IMG/VR virus record: IMGVR_UViG_3300023174_000123
Location: 1 to 64,000 of that record
DNA from: a virus
Direction: 5' to 3' (one strand)
Length of the DNA: 64,000 nt
A program made the position numbers and the translations under genes. Below the pieces are notes generated by a model, which saw nothing but the letters and a program-made list of their open reading frames with translations, had not been told where the DNA came from and did not search any database. Position 1 is the stretch's first letter; the number at the start of each line of letters is the position of its first letter. Below, piece after piece: positions 1 to 8,560 of the stretch.

Positions 1-2066
1 CCAACGCAGTATCTGGATTCACATTCAACAAAGCATCAAACGTACTCACAGTAGGTGCCAACGTCAATGCAAGCAATTTCAATGGCAATGTGTTTGGCAC
101 CTCAGTCAGTGCCAGTGGCACTGTGACAGCGGCCAGTACAGTGGGTGGTGTAATCACTGGATCAAGCGCCAGTGTAACAGGCACTGTCACGGCTGCCAGC
201 ACAGTGGGTGGTGTCATAACCGGATCAACAGCCAGTCTAACTGGCAACATCAATGGCGCCAATCTCATACTGTCATCGGGCTTTGTAGATGGTCCAGCCG
301 CAGGCAGGATCACCATCAATGGTTCAGACCTTGACACTGACTTTGCAGTAGATGGCGATACTTTGGCCAACGTGTTCTATGTGGATGCCGGAACTGGCAC
401 AGCCAGCTTTGGCTCAAGCACACAGGTTACCAATGCCATCGTAAACTTTGACACAACCACGTCAATCAAAGCGCCAGTGGGCAATACTGCTCAGCGACCC
501 AGCACAGGCGTCACAGGCATGTTGCGTTTCAACACCACTACCAACGCTGTGGAAGTCTACGACAACAGTCAATGGACTTCGGTGGGTGTGCCAGTGTTTA
601 CTGTCATAGCCGACGAGCAGTTCAACGGCGACGGAAGCACAGTGGCTTTTACGCTAGGCAGCACACAGACCACAAATAGCTGTATCGTCAGCATCAACGG
701 TGTGGTACAGATTCCAACCCTGGCCTATGCTGTGGCAGGAACCAATCCAACCTGTGTGCTCACATTCACAGAAGCTCCAGCAAGCGGTGACGTGATTGAT
801 GTGCGCCAAATCACCACAACAACCACGGTTACTCAGATCAGCAACAGCCCTGGCAATGCTGTGGTATCAGTTAGTCCAACCACTGCACAGGTCAATGTCA
901 CAGGCGACCTCAGTGTCAACGGAACTATTTTGGGCGGAAACATCAACAGCACTGCTATCACCAACGGCACGTCAAACATGACAGTTATTGCCAGTGGTGG
1001 TAACATCCGTGCCAACATAGCCGGTACAACCGTACAAACAATCAGTGCAGGATTGGTAGCTATAACAGGCGACTTGAGCGTATCTGGCAATGCCACACTC
1101 AGCGGAAACATCCTGGGTGATCGTATACAAAACGGCACCACACAGATTGATATCCAAACACCCGGTGGCAACGCCAACATCACAGTTGGTGGCACAAGCA
1201 ATACGGCGGTATTCAGTACCAGTGCATTGACCCTGGCAACAAACCTGTTGCCCAGTGCCAACATCACCTACAATTTGGGTAGCACAACTCAACGCTGGAA
1301 CGATTTATGGTTGGCCAACAGCACGATCTATTTGGGTAACAGCCAGATCAGTGCCAACGCCACATCGCTGATATTTACAAACCCGGCCGGAGGCCAAACT
1401 GTATTAGCAGGTGCCACAGCAGGCATTACCGGTGCCACAGTCAGTGCCAGTGGTAATGTCACGGGTGGTAACATAATAACCGGTGGCGACGTCAGTCTAG
1501 GTGGTAACATTGTTGACACAGGTGCATTGACCATCAGCACCGGCTCCAACGGCAACATTACCTTGTCACCCAATGGCACAGGTGTTATTGTTGCCAACAA
1601 AGACATTGTCAACGGACAAGCCAACGCTACTGGCAACATTGGTAGTGCTACTAACTACTTCAACACTGTGTTTGCCAAAGCAACTTCAGCACAATACGCT
1701 GACTTGGCAGAAAAATACACCGCTGACGCAGATTATGCTCCTGGTACCGTGGTAAGTTTTGGTGGAAGCCAAGAAGTTACTATTGCCAGTGTGGCATCTG
1801 ACACACGTGTGGCAGGTGTGATTTCAACTAACCCCAGCTATAGAATGAACGACGGCTTGCAAAGTGCGCACACAGCCATGGTAGCACTTACAGGTCGTGT
1901 GCCCACAAGCGTAACTGGTACAGTACGCAAAGGCGACATGATGGTAAGTGCCGGCAACGGTCTAGCCCGTGCAGAGGCCAATCCTGCCATTGGCACTGTG
2001 ATTGGAAAAGCTCTAGCTGACAGTGACGGTGATTCAGTAATAGAAATCGTGGTTGGTCGCGTGTAA
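1..2066 (+). CDS. Repetitive tail-fibre-like protein 1 (5' partial)
   Basis: The reading frame is open from base 3, so the gene enters from the left and its true start lies outside the window. The product is Gly/Thr/Ser/Asn-rich. It carries two copies of a 21-residue repeat (TGTVTAASTVGGVITG plus a short variable end), then many short beta-type units typical of phage fibre shafts. The last 130 residues or so (from ATSAQYADLAEKY, around base 1685) are non-repetitive. They closely match the end of the fibre protein at 6406, so they form a shared C-terminal module. Such modules in phage fibres are often intramolecular chaperones or self-cleaving trimerisation domains; that role is inferred. A terminator follows the stop. 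Probably a host-binding or baseplate-associated fibre; the exact position on the particle is unknown. Confidence 0.8.
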   Translation, partial: NAVSGFTFNKASNVLTVGANVNASNFNGNVFGTSVSASGTVTAASTVGGVITGSSASVTGTVTAASTVGGVITGSTASLTGNINGANLILSSGFVDGPAAGRITINGSDLDTDFAVDGDTLANVFYVDAGTGTASFGSSTQVTNAIVNFDTTTSIKAPVGNTAQRPSTGVTGMLRFNTTTNAVEVYDNSQWTSVGVPVFTVIADEQFNGDGSTVAFTLGSTQTTNSCIVSINGVVQIPTLAYAVAGTNPTCVLTFTEAPASGDVIDVRQITTTTTVTQISNSPGNAVVSVSPTTAQVNVTGDLSVNGTILGGNINSTAITNGTSNMTVIASGGNIRANIAGTTVQTISAGLVAITGDLSVSGNATLSGNILGDRIQNGTTQIDIQTPGGNANITVGGTSNTAVFSTSALTLATNLLPSANITYNLGSTTQRWNDLWLANSTIYLGNSQISANATSLIFTNPAGGQTVLAGATAGITGATVSASGNVTGGNIITGGDVSLGGNIVDTGALTISTGSNGNITLSPNGTGVIVANKDIVNGQANATGNIGSATNYFNTVFAKATSAQYADLAEKYTADADYAPGTVVSFGGSQEVTIASVASDTRVAGVISTNPSYRMNDGLQSAHTAMVALTGRVPTSVTGTVRKGDMMVSAGNGLARAEANPAIGTVIGKALADSDGDSVIEIVVGRV

Positions 2067-2088
2067 ACAACGCACACACCCAGAAAAG

Positions 2089-2117
2089 TAAGGCTCTCAG
2101 CGGGCCTTATTTTTTTG
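2089..2117 (+). terminator. Intrinsic terminator after fibre gene 1
   Basis: A 6-bp stem TAAGGC/GCCTTA (2089-2094 with 2104-2109) and a 9-base loop are followed by eight T residues (2110-2117). It sits 23 bases after the stop of fibre gene 1 and directly before the late promoter of fibre gene 2, so it separates two transcription units. Confidence 0.85.
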
Positions 2118-2125
2118 GCTAAATA
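2118..2125 (+). promoter_or_regulatory. T4-like late promoter GCTAAATA
   Basis: This near-match to the T4 late consensus TATAAATA lies just after a terminator and 21 bases before the ATG at 2147. Transcription would start near 2132, leaving a leader of about 15 bases that contains GGA (2138-2140). Confidence 0.65.
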
Positions 2126-2146
2126 TTGGATAATAATGGAACAACC

Positions 2147-5100
2147 ATGGGCTTAACCAAACCGCGTGCCGCGCAGATATTTAACCTAGACTACAAACAG
2201 TCCACGCGAGTAGTTACCACCACCAATGTCACCTTGAGCGGTGGAGCACCCAGCTTGGTCGATGGCATCACACTGAGCCTGGGCGATCGTGTACTAGTCA
2301 CAGGTCAAACAACAGGCAGTCAAAACGGACTCTACTACATTACTACCTTGGGATCGGGCGCCAATGGCACCTGGGCCAGGACCAGCGACGGCAACGAAAA
2401 CGGTGAAATTGAAGCCGGCATGATCGTCATGGTCACAGAAGGTGCCATCTATGCCGACACACAGTGGAAACTGATCACTGACGATCCCATTGTAATCAAC
2501 ACCACAGCTCTGACCTTCACACAAAACTACATGGCCAACTCCATATCAGGTGGCACGTCAAATGTGGTGGTCAATTCAAATGCCGCTGTGACCATAAGCA
2601 GTGCTGGCACAGCCAACGTGGCTGCATTTACTGCCACGGCGATCACAGCTACAGCCAATATCAATCCCTCGGCCAATGTGACCTACAGCCTGGGCAACAC
2701 AACCAATCGTTGGAAAGACCTCTGGCTAGCCAATAGCACCATTTACATGGGCAACATCAATCTAGCTGCCACCGCAACAAGTCTGACTGTAGACGGCTTG
2801 CCGGTTCTCACCGGCGGCGCAGGGGGCAATACTGTCAGTGTCACAGGCAACATAACCGGCGGTAACCTACTCACAAGTGGCCTGATCAGTGCTACCGGCA
2901 ACATAACTGGAAATTATTTTTTAGGTAATGGTAGCCAACTCACAGGGTTGCCAGCAACATATTCCAATGCCAACGTGGCCGCGTTCTTGGCCGCTTATGG
3001 CAGCAATACTATAAGTTCTACAGGAACCATAACCGCTGGCAACATCACTGGTGGTAATATTCTTACTAGTGGATTGATTTCAGCCACAGGCAATGTTTCA
3101 GGAAATTACATATTAGGAAATGGTAGTTTGCTCACCGGTGTGATAACCAGCGTGGCTAATATCAACAATGGTACAAGTAATGTCACAGTAGTCAGTTCTG
3201 GTGGCAATGTCACAGTTGGAGTGGGTGGCACCGGTAACATAGCAGTGTTCAGTACCAGTGGGCTAGACGTCACAGGTCGAGTCAGTGTCACAGGCAATAT
3301 TACTTCTGGCAATATCAGTGCCACCAATCACACAGGCACAGCAGTCAGTGTCACAGGTACTGTAACAGCTTCCTCAGTGGCAGGTGGCGTAATAACCGGA
3401 ACTAGTACCAGTGTCACCGGAACTCAAACTGCAGCCAGTACAGTGGGCGGAGTCATAACAGGTACATCAACATCAGTGAGTGGTGGTGTAACAGCCAACA
3501 GTGTGGCTGCAATCAACAACGGGGCAGGAACCAACTTCCGAGTGGGTGACGACGTCTGGATTGGCGATATCAACATTGCAGATACCATGAGCGTTCGTGG
3601 TCAGCAGAGTGCTCTTAACGGATACATTGTGTTTGGTAATGCTGATAGCACAGCACTGGGTCGAGCTGGCTCTGGACCGTTGACCTACGGCGGCGCATTT
3701 AGTGCCTCTGGCAACGTCACCGGTGGCAACATCTTAACTGCTGGATTGGCCAGTGTTACCGGAAACATCACCGGTGGCAACATCCAGGCCACAAATCATA
3801 CAGGTACCAATTTATCAGTAACAGGAACGGTGACAACTGCTTCAACTGTAGGTGGTGTGATCACAGGAACATCAACAAGTGTCACAGGTACACAAACAGC
3901 GGCTAGTACAGTGGGTGGTGTAATCACCGGGTCAAGTTCTAGTGTCACCGGTACAGCTACAGCCGCAAGTACTGTGGGTGGTGTTATTACTGGTAGTTCA
4001 GCATCAGTGACTGGAGCAGTATCAGGTGCCAGTGCTAGTGTATCAGGTGGCGTTACAGCTGCCAGTGTAGCTGGTGGTGTCATAACCGGCACATCGACGT
4101 CAGTAACAGGAACACAAACCGCTGCAAGTACTGTGGGTGGAGTAATAACCGGCACATCAACGTCAGTAACAGGAACACAAACCGCTGCAAGTACTGTGGG
4201 TGGAGTAATCACTGGCTCAAGTACAAGTGTTACAGGAACAACAACAGCCGCAAGCGTAGTTGGTGGAGTGATAACAGGTACAAGCGCCAGCGTAACTGGC
4301 AACGTCACAGGTGCCAATTTGGTTGTAGCCACAAACATCTATGATGCCAGTACGATGAACATTGTCACAGGTGCTGGCGACATCAATCTTCAGCCGGCTG
4401 GCAACGTAGTCATAAACAGCAAAAACATCAATGGTCTGGCACAACCAGTGCAAAATCAGGATGCGGCCACCAAGTTGTATGTGGACAATGCGGTGTCAAC
4501 AGCAATTAGTTATCATCAACCTGTGGTTGCAGCTACTACCACAACCTTGGCCACTACTACAGGTGGTACAATCACCTACACTCAACCCAATGGTGCCAGC
4601 AACGGTGTTGGTGCGCTGTTGACCACAACAGGCACGTTCAATCTCATTGACACAGCCAATGTGCAAACTGTGGGCACACGTATCTTGGTCAAGAACGAAG
4701 CCAATGCAGTATTCAACGGTGTTTATACCTGGGCCAACGCCACAAACATTGTGCGTGCTACAGATGCAGACACCTACGGTGCTGGCAGTCAGTCAACCCT
4801 GAGCATCAATGACTACTTCTTTGTGTCGTCGGGCAACGTTAACGCGGGGTCAGCTTTCATTGTCAGTGCTCCAACAGGCACCATTACATTTGGTACCAGC
4901 AACATTGTTTTTTCTCAGTTCAGTTCAAGTCAAACATATACAGCCAATACCAGTGCTGGTATTGTTCTAAATGGCACAGTATTCTCAGCTAAAGTTGATG
5001 GTGTGACCACAGCCTTTGATGGCGGTGGCAATATCTCGGTCAAGGCCAGTGCCACATTGACCACGCCCAACATTGGAGCCGCCACAGGTACTAGTTTGAG

Positions 5101-6385
5101 TGTAACCGGTGCTGTTACTGCCGCAAGTACAGTGGGTGGTGTCATAACCGGATCAAGCGCAAGTGTCACGGGTGGAGTCACGGCTGCATCAGTGGCTGGA
5201 GGTGTCATAACCGGCACAAGCATGTCAGTCACTGGAACGGTAACTGGTGCAAGTTTAGCAGGAACAATCACCACAGCCAGTCAAACAAATATCACCGCAG
5301 TTGGCACATTAACAAGTTTATCGGCCAGTGGCAATATCACCGGTGGCAACATAAGTGCCACCAATCACACAGGAACCACAGTCAGTGTCACTGGCGGAGT
5401 TACATCGGCCAGCGTAGCTGGTGGAGTAATCACAGGAACAAGTACCAGTGTCACTGGTACACAAACAGCCGCAAGTACAGTAGGTGGTGTAATCACTGGA
5501 ACAAGCACAAGTGTCACAGGTGCTGTAACTGCTGCCAGTGTAGTAGGTGGAGTAATCACAGGTTCAAGTACAAGTGTCACTGGCACTACCACAGCCGCTT
5601 CAGTGGCAGGTGGTGTGATAACAGGTACAAGTGTCAGTGTCACAGGTGGAGTCACAGCCGCATCAGTGGCCGGGGGTGTTATAACAGGTACAAGTGTCAG
5701 TGTCACCGGTACAGCTACAGCCGCAAGCACTGTGGGTGGTGTGATTACCGGAAGTTCTAGTTCAGTTACTGGTACGCAAACGGCAGCTAGTACAGTTGGT
5801 GGTGTTATCACTGGTAGTAGTTCTTCATTGAGTGGAAACGTCACGGGTGGTAACATACTGACAGGTGGTATTGTAAGTGCCACTGGTAATATCACTGGCG
5901 GTAACATCCTGGGCAACGGTGCCGGCTTGTCTGGTATCAATGCGTTCAGCAACGTCACGGTCACTGGTGGCAACAGTGCCGTGGCAGATAGCATAGCCGA
6001 TACCCTGACTTTGACAGCCGGCACTGGTATCAGTATTACAGTTGATCCCGCCACAGACACCATAACCATTGGTGCTCAGGGTGTCAGTGACATTTTTGTG
6101 GACGGCGCAGATTTTGGCACAGTGACTGAACCAGTTACGTTATCAGACGATCTGGGACTGGTAACCGAAGCTGTAGATGCTGAATCAGATCTTGGAACGC
6201 TGGTTATATCGGGCTTGATCTATCCAAATCAGTTTGTTTTGCCCAGTTATACCACCAGTACGTTGCCCAGTGCCGCGATAGCCGGGGCCATGATATATGT
6301 GACCAACGAAACCGGCGGACCAGTACCGGCCTTTGCTGACGGCACAAATTGGCGCAGAGTAACAGACCGTGCAATAGTAACATAA
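2147..6385 (+). CDS. Giant repetitive tail-fibre-like protein 2
   Basis: About 1,412 residues. An in-frame TTG lies at 2126, but the ATG at 2147 (MGLTKPRAAQIFNLDYK) has a GGA 6 bases upstream and follows the late promoter at the usual distance, so I chose it. The N-terminal part and the middle (around bases 4440-4930) each hold a domain of the type ..GDRVLVxxQ/NE..NGxY, common in phage tail fibres; the second is preceded by the linker QDAATKLYVD. Long blocks of a 21-residue repeat with core TAASTVGGVITG fill bases 3820-4302 and 5383-5829. The C-terminus is not the module shared by the neighbouring fibres. Expressed late. Probably a long fibre shaft; function inferred from composition and context. 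Confidence 0.82.
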   Translation: MGLTKPRAAQIFNLDYKQSTRVVTTTNVTLSGGAPSLVDGITLSLGDRVLVTGQTTGSQNGLYYITTLGSGANGTWARTSDGNENGEIEAGMIVMVTEGAIYADTQWKLITDDPIVINTTALTFTQNYMANSISGGTSNVVVNSNAAVTISSAGTANVAAFTATAITATANINPSANVTYSLGNTTNRWKDLWLANSTIYMGNINLAATATSLTVDGLPVLTGGAGGNTVSVTGNITGGNLLTSGLISATGNITGNYFLGNGSQLTGLPATYSNANVAAFLAAYGSNTISSTGTITAGNITGGNILTSGLISATGNVSGNYILGNGSLLTGVITSVANINNGTSNVTVVSSGGNVTVGVGGTGNIAVFSTSGLDVTGRVSVTGNITSGNISATNHTGTAVSVTGTVTASSVAGGVITGTSTSVTGTQTAASTVGGVITGTSTSVSGGVTANSVAAINNGAGTNFRVGDDVWIGDINIADTMSVRGQQSALNGYIVFGNADSTALGRAGSGPLTYGGAFSASGNVTGGNILTAGLASVTGNITGGNIQATNHTGTNLSVTGTVTTASTVGGVITGTSTSVTGTQTAASTVGGVITGSSSSVTGTATAASTVGGVITGSSASVTGAVSGASASVSGGVTAASVAGGVITGTSTSVTGTQTAASTVGGVITGTSTSVTGTQTAASTVGGVITGSSTSVTGTTTAASVVGGVITGTSASVTGNVTGANLVVATNIYDASTMNIVTGAGDINLQPAGNVVINSKNINGLAQPVQNQDAATKLYVDNAVSTAISYHQPVVAATTTTLATTTGGTITYTQPNGASNGVGALLTTTGTFNLIDTANVQTVGTRILVKNEANAVFNGVYTWANATNIVRATDADTYGAGSQSTLSINDYFFVSSGNVNAGSAFIVSAPTGTITFGTSNIVFSQFSSSQTYTANTSAGIVLNGTVFSAKVDGVTTAFDGGGNISVKASATLTTPNIGAATGTSLSVTGAVTAASTVGGVITGSSASVTGGVTAASVAGGVITGTSMSVTGTVTGASLAGTITTASQTNITAVGTLTSLSASGNITGGNISATNHTGTTVSVTGGVTSASVAGGVITGTSTSVTGTQTAASTVGGVITGTSTSVTGAVTAASVVGGVITGSSTSVTGTTTAASVAGGVITGTSVSVTGGVTAASVAGGVITGTSVSVTGTATAASTVGGVITGSSSSVTGTQTAASTVGGVITGSSSSLSGNVTGGNILTGGIVSATGNITGGNILGNGAGLSGINAFSNVTVTGGNSAVADSIADTLTLTAGTGISITVDPATDTITIGAQGVSDIFVDGADFGTVTEPVTLSDDLGLVTEAVDAESDLGTLVISGLIYPNQFVLPSYTTSTLPSAAIAGAMIYVTNETGGPVPAFADGTNWRRVTDRAIVT
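3820..4302 (+). repeat. 63-bp tandem coding repeats, block A
   Basis: About seven units encode variants of TGTQTAASTVGGVITG plus TSTSV or SSSSV. Two adjacent copies (4091-4140 and 4154-4203) are offset by exactly 63 bases and differ at one base in 50, so they come from recent duplication or repeat homogenisation. The repeat keeps the reading frame. Confidence 0.85.
5383..5829 (+). repeat. 63-bp tandem coding repeats, block B
   Basis: About seven more units of the same 21-residue repeat (cores TAASVAGGVITG and TAASTVGGVITG) lie in the same gene. They are less uniform than block A. Copies of this unit also occur in fibre gene 1 at about bases 111-240. Confidence 0.8.
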
Positions 6386-6388
6386 ATA
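6381..6388 (+). promoter_or_regulatory. Late promoter CATAAATA overlapping a stop codon
   Basis: The TAA stop of fibre gene 2 (6383-6385) lies inside the promoter motif. The expected start of transcription is near 6394, and AGGA (6395-6398) lies 7 bases before the ATG at 6406. Confidence 0.72.
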
Positions 6389-6405
6389 GCATATAGGAAC
6401 TTAAA

Positions 6406-7473
6406 ATGGCAACACAAGTACAATATAGACGCGGAACCAATGCACAAAATGCGGCATTTACCGGTGCCCTGGGTGAAATCACAGTGGATACCACAAATGG
6501 TACCTTGCGGGTGCATGATGCTATCACAGCGGGCGGCAGCAACATTGCCACTGTGTCCTATGTAACCAGCCAAATATCAGCTCTGAGTGCCAACAGCATC
6601 AGCTTTGGAACATCAAGTGTGGCAGTAATTGCTTCGGGCGGAAACATACGTAGCAACGTGGCCGGCTCAACAGTCATGACTATCAGTCCAGGCCTTGTAG
6701 ACATTGCAGGAAATCTCACAGTGTCAGGCAATGCCACACTGAGTGGTAACATTCTGGGTGATCGTGTTCAAAATGGTACAACCAGCATTGACATCCAAAC
6801 CGCCAGCGGCAATGCCAACATCACTGTAGGCGGAACCAGCAATGTTGCAGTGTTTACCACAACTGGTGTCGTGGTCACTGGAGACATAAGTGTAACCGGA
6901 AACATCACTGACACAGGTGCATTGACCATCAGCACCGGCAGCAACGGCAACATCAGTTTGGCGCCCAACGGTACTGGAAATATCAACACCGGCGCCAATA
7001 TCATGCCAACAGCCAATGCCACGGCAAATATTGGCAGCGCCACATTGAGCTACAACACCATATTTGCCCGAGCCACTTCAGCACAATACGCCGACTTGGC
7101 CGAGATGTATGTGGCCGATGCCTACTACGCACCCGGCACCGTGGTAGAATTTGGTGGCACAGCCGAAGTAACACAAAGCACTGCAAGCCATAGCACTCGT
7201 GTGGCCGGCATCGTATCAACCAATCCTAGTTATTTGATGAATGCCACACTCACAGGCGATCATGTGATTCCGGTGGCTCTGGTAGGACGAGTTCCTTGCC
7301 AGGTTGTTGGGAGCATTGCCAAAGGTGACCGTTTAGTGGCCAGCACTGCTCCAGGGGTTGCAACAACTCTTGATGCAACGCAATATCAACCAGCCTGCAT
7401 AATTGGCAAGGCATTGGAAGATTACAATTCTGACACCGTGGGTATCATAGAAGTTGCAGTAGGCAGGACCTGA
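6406..7473 (+). CDS. Fibre-like protein 3, paralogue of fibre 1
   Basis: 355 residues. The N-terminus (MATQVQYRRGTNAQNAAF, then GALGEITVDTTNGTLRVHD) is the short domain found at the start of many phage fibre and appendage proteins. The middle repeats segments found in fibre 1 (NGTTSIDIQT, GGTSNVAVF, GSNGNISLAPNGTG). The last 130 residues or so (ATSAQYADLAEMYVAD onward) match the fibre 1 C-terminus almost position for position. The gene looks like a shortened duplicate of fibre 1 lacking the 21-residue repeats. It has a late promoter and an AGGA ribosome site, and its stop overlaps the next ATG (TGATG). Probably an appendage or short fibre. Confidence 0.78.
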   Translation: MATQVQYRRGTNAQNAAFTGALGEITVDTTNGTLRVHDAITAGGSNIATVSYVTSQISALSANSISFGTSSVAVIASGGNIRSNVAGSTVMTISPGLVDIAGNLTVSGNATLSGNILGDRVQNGTTSIDIQTASGNANITVGGTSNVAVFTTTGVVVTGDISVTGNITDTGALTISTGSNGNISLAPNGTGNINTGANIMPTANATANIGSATLSYNTIFARATSAQYADLAEMYVADAYYAPGTVVEFGGTAEVTQSTASHSTRVAGIVSTNPSYLMNATLTGDHVIPVALVGRVPCQVVGSIAKGDRLVASTAPGVATTLDATQYQPACIIGKALEDYNSDTVGIIEVAVGRT

Positions 7474-8135
7474 TGCAAGCCCGATATCGCACAGACTACG
7501 CTGGCGAATTTGTGGTAGTTGAATCGCGCTGGGGCGGTGGTAAGAAAAACGAAAACCGCGAATGGATTCCTAATCCCATTGAAAATCATCATATCTCGGG
7601 ACGTGCTGCGTGCATTGGCAGCAGTTTTGATCGGTCGCAATTCAACCACACTATTTTACAACGCCATCGTGGCGGATTGTTGGGTTCATTGAAGTTACAA
7701 ACTTACGGCGTAGGAGAGATTGCGCAGGAAATGCGGCTAGACTTTGTGGTCGAGACCAACCGCACAAAACTCAACGAAATCTTAGCCACCAATTATCAGC
7801 AAGACAACATTGTTTATACCAGCGCACACAACTGTGTGGCCAACCCAGGTCAGTTCTATCTTGTGCCCTACAAACCTCATCTGTTGGACATAGCAACTTT
7901 AGTGTATCTGGCAGCATTTGACGGACACCGAGAAGTCTTCTTGTTAGGATACAACGACGAAACGCCTGTGGAACATCCTGCCTGGCAGGATCAAGTGGCA
8001 GAAGTTTTCACAGCCTACTCGGGCACGCAGTTTTGGTTGATTGGAGAAAAGACCCGCATGCCAGACGTTTGGGTCAACTGCTCCAACGTAAGGATCATGA
8101 GCTATCTTGATTTTATTGGCTACTGTGATGTGTGA
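7473..8135 (+). CDS. Conserved protein of unknown function after the fibre genes
   Basis: 220 residues, starting in the TGATG overlap with fibre gene 3 and so translated with it. It is a globular alpha/beta sequence without the repeats of its neighbours. Segments such as NPIENHHISGRAACIGSSFD and a C-terminal LVYLAAFDGHREVFLLGYND read like a Rossmann-type fold with a nucleotide-sugar or DUF115-like flavour, but I see no diagnostic catalytic motif. Its position directly behind fibre genes suggests fibre modification or assembly; this is inference. Its 3' end overlaps the convergent NUDIX gene by 16 bases. Confidence 0.7.
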   Translation: MQARYRTDYAGEFVVVESRWGGGKKNENREWIPNPIENHHISGRAACIGSSFDRSQFNHTILQRHRGGLLGSLKLQTYGVGEIAQEMRLDFVVETNRTKLNEILATNYQQDNIVYTSAHNCVANPGQFYLVPYKPHLLDIATLVYLAAFDGHREVFLLGYNDETPVEHPAWQDQVAEVFTAYSGTQFWLIGEKTRMPDVWVNCSNVRIMSYLDFIGYCDV

Positions 8136-8560
8136 ACAGTGGACTCAATCACACTTATCTTGTTCTGCACAGCTTCAAAATTTATAGTAGACCACAATCC
8201 CGGGTGCATGGGTCTGGGCCAGATGCCAGAATCTATCCAGGCATATCCAAGGTGTTCGTGGTTGAGTTCGGGCACAAATTCTTGTTCTACGCTGCAATAA
8301 AAAGTATGATAGGCAAATACTCCATCAACAGTGGTGAACTTTTCAATGGGTATCAACCGCATGAAGTCGGGAACAAATCCCAATTCTTCTCTGCACTCTC
8401 TGAACATGGCATCACGTAGGCTTTCGCCTGCTTCTATCTTGCCACCAGGCAGGCCCCATGATCCTGGATGTTTTGGATCATCTCGCATGAGATACAGATA
8501 GCGACCGGTATCTACAGCGTAGAACCAAACTCCTACAGCGTTTATAGCACTAGGCTCCAT
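8120..8560 (-). CDS. NUDIX hydrolase
   Basis: 146 residues. It carries a complete Nudix box, G-x5-E-x7-REUxEExGU, visible as GKIEAGE followed by a 7-residue spacer and RECREELGF (about residues 40-62). This is the metal-binding catalytic helix of enzymes that hydrolyse nucleoside diphosphates linked to another moiety. The ATG at 8560 has a strong upstream GGAGG and lies 19 bases inside the end of the gp15 gene, so the two are translationally coupled. Substrate is not predictable; nucleotide pool cleaning, nucleotide-sugar or mRNA cap turnover are possible. It is the last gene of the minus-strand neck operon, so it is probably expressed late. Confidence 0.85.
   Translation of the reverse strand: MEPSAINAVGVWFYAVDTGRYLYLMRDDPKHPGSWGLPGGKIEAGESLRDAMFRECREELGFVPDFMRLIPIEKFTTVDGVFAYHTFYCSVEQEFVPELNHEHLGYAWIDSGIWPRPMHPGLWSTINFEAVQNKISVIESTVHTSQ

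Noticed and set aside
3820-4302. Regular repeats resembling a CRISPR array
   Set aside because: The units are contiguous 63-mers coding for a 21-residue repeat in frame, with no unique spacers.
5365-6069. Long minus-strand open frame (234 codons) in fibre gene 2, with similar ones at 3796-4338, 29545-30027 and 31005-31658
   Set aside because: These are shadows of Gly/Thr/Val repeat coding: the antisense frame of such codons rarely has stops. They show Pro/Val/Thr periodicity, with no ribosome sites or promoters.
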